This document shows, in pieces, positions 61,040 through 64,000 of a stretch of DNA of 64,000 nt. Source of the DNA: Imbricaverruca yamaguchii. Lineage: Eukaryota; Arthropoda; Thecostraca; Neoverrucidae. The notes under the pieces were generated by a model that had not been told where the DNA came from, did not search any database, and saw nothing but the letters and a program-made list of their open reading frames with translations. A program made the translations under genes and the position numbers. The DNA lies in NCBI GenBank assembly GCA_034440575.1, contig JAOTOL010001393.1, positions 84,501 through 148,500 on the forward strand, in the 5' to 3' direction. Position 1 is the stretch's first letter. Each line of letters begins with the position of its first letter.

Positions 61040-61360
61040 TGTGGAGCCTCAAGAACATCTATGAATCCCTACAAACATTTGCGGGCCATTATAAACGGCC
61101 ACTGGCCCCCATAGGCGCCTACCTGTCCTTACAAACGTGCACGGATTCTCACGAACTTCTACGGTCCCTTATGAGCATCTTTGGGCCCCTGCAAACGACT
61201 GCATATCATTATGGACGCATACGGGCCTTTACTCATGCCTATGGGCCCTTGCAAATGTGCACGAGCCCCTATAAATGTGTGTGGGCCCTTACGAACGTAT
61301 ACGGATCATTACGGATGCGTGTGGACCCTTACGACACACTGTGGGTCCCTTCTGTCCCAA
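61040..61360 (+). repeat. Degenerate ~30-bp array (GGGCCCTTACAAACG type)
   Basis: Units such as GGGCCCTTGCAAATGTGCAC and GGGCCCTTACGAACGTATAC recur every 24-36 bp. A 109-codon open frame across it repeats G-P-L-x-x-x-x and is an effect of the unit length. Confidence 0.75.
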
Positions 61361-62979
61361 TCCTATAATTAGATGCATGTAGGCCCTCTGCATCCATAGT
61401 TTATAACAGTGCCACATTTACTTAAAAATTAAAAGTGGAGGGAAGGAACGATCTGGGCCCCCGATGAGGATTTTTTTTTTAACTTCAATTTTTTAAGGAA
61501 AAAATGCGATTTTTTTTCTCCAAAATCCGGGACACTAAAAATGGTGCATGCATTCTAGGCACCATTCGCAAAGTCCGACCCTTCTTTGGAGAATTTCTGG
61601 CTCTGTCCCTAAGTCAGCCTAAAACATGGGTCGATATTTTAAGCTCAATTGAATACTGATATGCTTAAATGGGCTGGCGCTGCCATTTGTGATTAAATGA
61701 ACAGCAATAATCGCACCGCGTGAGCTCATTCCCCAACCCCCAACTAAGCCCCCACCCCACCTTGGCACCACCCGGACTGGCAAATTTTCTCTTCCGCACC
61801 AGCGACAGTCTCGACCAGAACTACCACTTCATCTGCCTACTACAAGCCAATTCAACTCTACTCTTCCTTGCGCTTCAAACTTCAAGACGGCTCAGCTCCA
61901 CCTCGACACACCTAAACAAGCCAGCTTTATTCTTCTTCGCTCTATCTTATCCTCACCACGATACACCCCACATCCCTTCACTCCCAGCCAAAACTAGCAC
62001 AAATCTCTGTCCCCAACAACGTACACCCGGAAACAGCCGACATCACCACACAATGGCAGGCTGACAAACACAACGACACACACACGGCACATTTCCACGG
62101 AATCAGCATATGCGGTTTGGAAAACGTAAAGGCATATATATATATATATATATATGTATATAAAAATAAATCCATACAAAACTAAACTGGTGTCATATTT
62201 TGACTTGAACGCTACAAGTTTTGCTTCCTTAAATGTTACCATCGTGTTCGCCTGCCGTTCCATAACCCTTTGTGACAAGAACATATATTTCACGGACTTT
62301 TCGTAACATTATTGTCTCTACTTCGAACAAAAATGTAAATTTCGGGAATATAACAGAGGTGGCTTCGTGAGCAAAATATTGGGAGGTTTATTTTGCTCAT
62401 GAATCGGAAATTAATAAATATTTAACCTCAGACAGATTAAAAAAGAAGAAAACTTAGGCGCAGAATACGTCTCTGAATATTTCCATTATTTTAATGCGGA
62501 GGCCAGATAATTTGGAATTCATCAACACAGCTACGAACACTTATTCAAGTACCTTGGTTATCTACCGAAATGCCTAAGTTGAGTTTAATCATTTCAGAGG
62601 CGCATCCAAGGTGAGAAGACAAATTGACAACAAGTGACAGGTTTTCTTAGTGCGGTATCGATTACGTTGTCTTCGGAAAGTTTGGAGGGAATTCAGGACA
62701 AACGGTGATAACCCTCACAAGCAGTGGCCGAGCAAGCAGATTTTCCTAATGGCGGCTCTAGAAGGGCCAGACACTCAGGTGCGAATGCAACCAGCGTCAA
62801 GAGACTCCGGCATACACGGCTTAGCACAAGTGTTGAACAATATATGCCCTTTTAGGTGCATATATTGGAAAAGGTGGAGCCATCCATTAGTATGGAAAAT
62901 CTGGGCAAGTTCACTTAACAACGATCAGAGAAATAACTTGTTCAAATGTTGTGTTCCATCTAATGTACCTGACGATGAA
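61361..62979. other. No gene recognised
   Basis: C-rich, low-G plus strand at 61720-62060 gives an open frame without a family. The 62650-63042 frame runs into the 29-bp array and is not convincing. Confidence 0.5.
62132..62163 (+). repeat. Short (TA)n microsatellite
   Basis: About 30 bp of TA with one TG interruption. Confidence 0.9.
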
Positions 62980-63155
62980 AGCAGCTGGAACATTGCCAGC
63001 ACAAGGACAGCAGCTGGGATATTACCAGCACGAAGACACTAGCTGGAACATTACCAGCACAAGGACAGTAGCTGGAACATTACCAGCACAAGAACAGCAG
63101 CTGGAACATTGCCAACACAAGAGCAGTAGCTGGGACATTACCAGCACAAAGTGTC
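62980..63155 (+). repeat. 29-bp minisatellite, six units
   Basis: AGCTGGAACATTACCAGCAC plus AAGGACAGC and variants recur every 29 bp. Confidence 0.93.
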
Positions 63156-64000
63156 ATTAGGCGTGTTGGGCCGGCGATGGTAAGAAACGGGCTATGGAGT
63201 CCCTCTGGTCCAGTCACCAAATCTCTCCCCGCGACAAACAACTTATGGACATATCGCAGCTTCGTTCTCTTGGCAACTCATAAAAGCATGCACCCTATTC
63301 CTTCCATATTTTTTCGTCGTTGAAGTACAAGAACTTTAAAACGAGGAAAAAACTGTCCGTTCAATACCGCGCAGTGAAATCAAATTTGGGGTGGGTGCTC
63401 GATATTTGGCTGAGGAATCCTCATGCGGAAATACTTCCTGCACTTTCGGCGGATGTGCGCTTAACACAGAAAGCAATCAATCCACATTAGAAGAGAATGT
63501 CTGCAGTCGTCCCGAAATAGAGCTCAGTGTCGATTATAGCCCATGTACATAGCACTTGAATATATACTAGAGTGAATTGTGTAATAAGTATAAATGTGCC
63601 ACGGTCGTTTATGTCTCACAGTATTCTTACTCAATATGCGCCGCATGCAGCCGTTGAAAGTGGCTCTATCGTAGTTGTTAGAGTGGCACAGTGGCTCTAT
63701 CATACTGACACCAGTCAAGCTGTCACCCGGCAAACAGTGGTCGGCGGCTGACTGGCTGGCCCTTCGTCGGCATTATCTGGAATGAAAAACAATCTAAGTT
63801 CCGCCAATGAAACCTTTTCTATGAAAACAAATGTTTGTAGTAAAAATGCTGCTGAAACTGCCACAAATGAAAGTAAATAGACCAAGTATGACTCTAAGTC
63901 AGTAAATTAGAAGCTATAGAAGTGCGGAGAGTCAACATCGCCTCACCTTCACCTCATTAATATTTTTTATGCGACTTCTGAACCGCTCATGTTATCACTT
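63156..64000. other. No gene recognised
   Basis: Only a small duplication AGTGGCTCTATC (63658 and 63691) was noticed. Confidence 0.5.

Overview
This is eukaryotic, non-coding-rich DNA, most likely from an arthropod. There is no operon structure or long continuous gene. Coding sequence occurs only as two short spliced exons, GT/AG junctions are clear, and most of the window is minisatellites, microsatellites and transposon relics. The arthropod placement is an inference. It rests on a potassium-channel protein close to the insect/crustacean TASK type, a short TTAGG run near 53.37 kb, and transposase-like relics of kinds I associate with arthropod genomes.

One real host gene is visible, on the minus strand: a two-pore-domain (K2P) potassium channel of the TASK (KCNK3/KCNK9) subfamily. 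Exon 51589-51744 carries the end of the extracellular cap and the first pore helix. Exon 30714-31219 carries the first selectivity filter (GYGH), TM2, TM3, the second pore (GFGD) and TM4 with the VLRFVT gate. The 20.4 kb intron between them splits the first glycine codon of GYG (phase 1). The exon with the start codon and TM1, and the cytoplasmic C-terminal exon(s), were not found; they lie in unrecognised sequence here or outside the window.

Layout: 0-8 kb, anonymous DNA, microsatellites and a 41/42-bp minisatellite (5.08-6.17 kb). 9-14.3 kb, at least three decayed copies of a transposase-like protein family in both orientations, with a 38-bp minisatellite of palindromic units between them. 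15-16.3 kb, a 51-bp GC-skewed array and a ~70-bp repeat. 17.1-19 kb, a LINE 3' part (reverse transcriptase thumb, RNase H) next to a tRNA-derived SINE, both minus. 20.3-22.4 kb, a ~25-bp satellite array followed by a 27-bp array. 23.8-26.6 kb, two old ~30-bp arrays in opposite orientation. 27.8-29.2 kb, a ~270-bp repeat. 30.7-31.2 kb, the channel exon, with a 32-bp minisatellite in register with its splice acceptor. 31.2-51.6 kb, the large intron, holding three related 0.8 kb elements (two bounded by TTAA), a 2.5 kb 26-bp array, a second transposase-like relic and two LINE fragments. 51.6-51.7 kb, the first channel exon. 53-64 kb, a LINE relic, a second copy of a 139-bp dispersed repeat, a ~33-bp array (58.2-59.1 kb) and smaller repeats.

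The most unusual observation is that the 3' splice site and GYGH codons of the channel exon are themselves the terminal unit of a 32-bp tandem repeat. The intron therefore carries a ladder of imperfect copies of that splice junction. The relic family at 9-14 kb, recognisable from several independently decayed copies, is the best candidate for a poorly described mobile-element protein.
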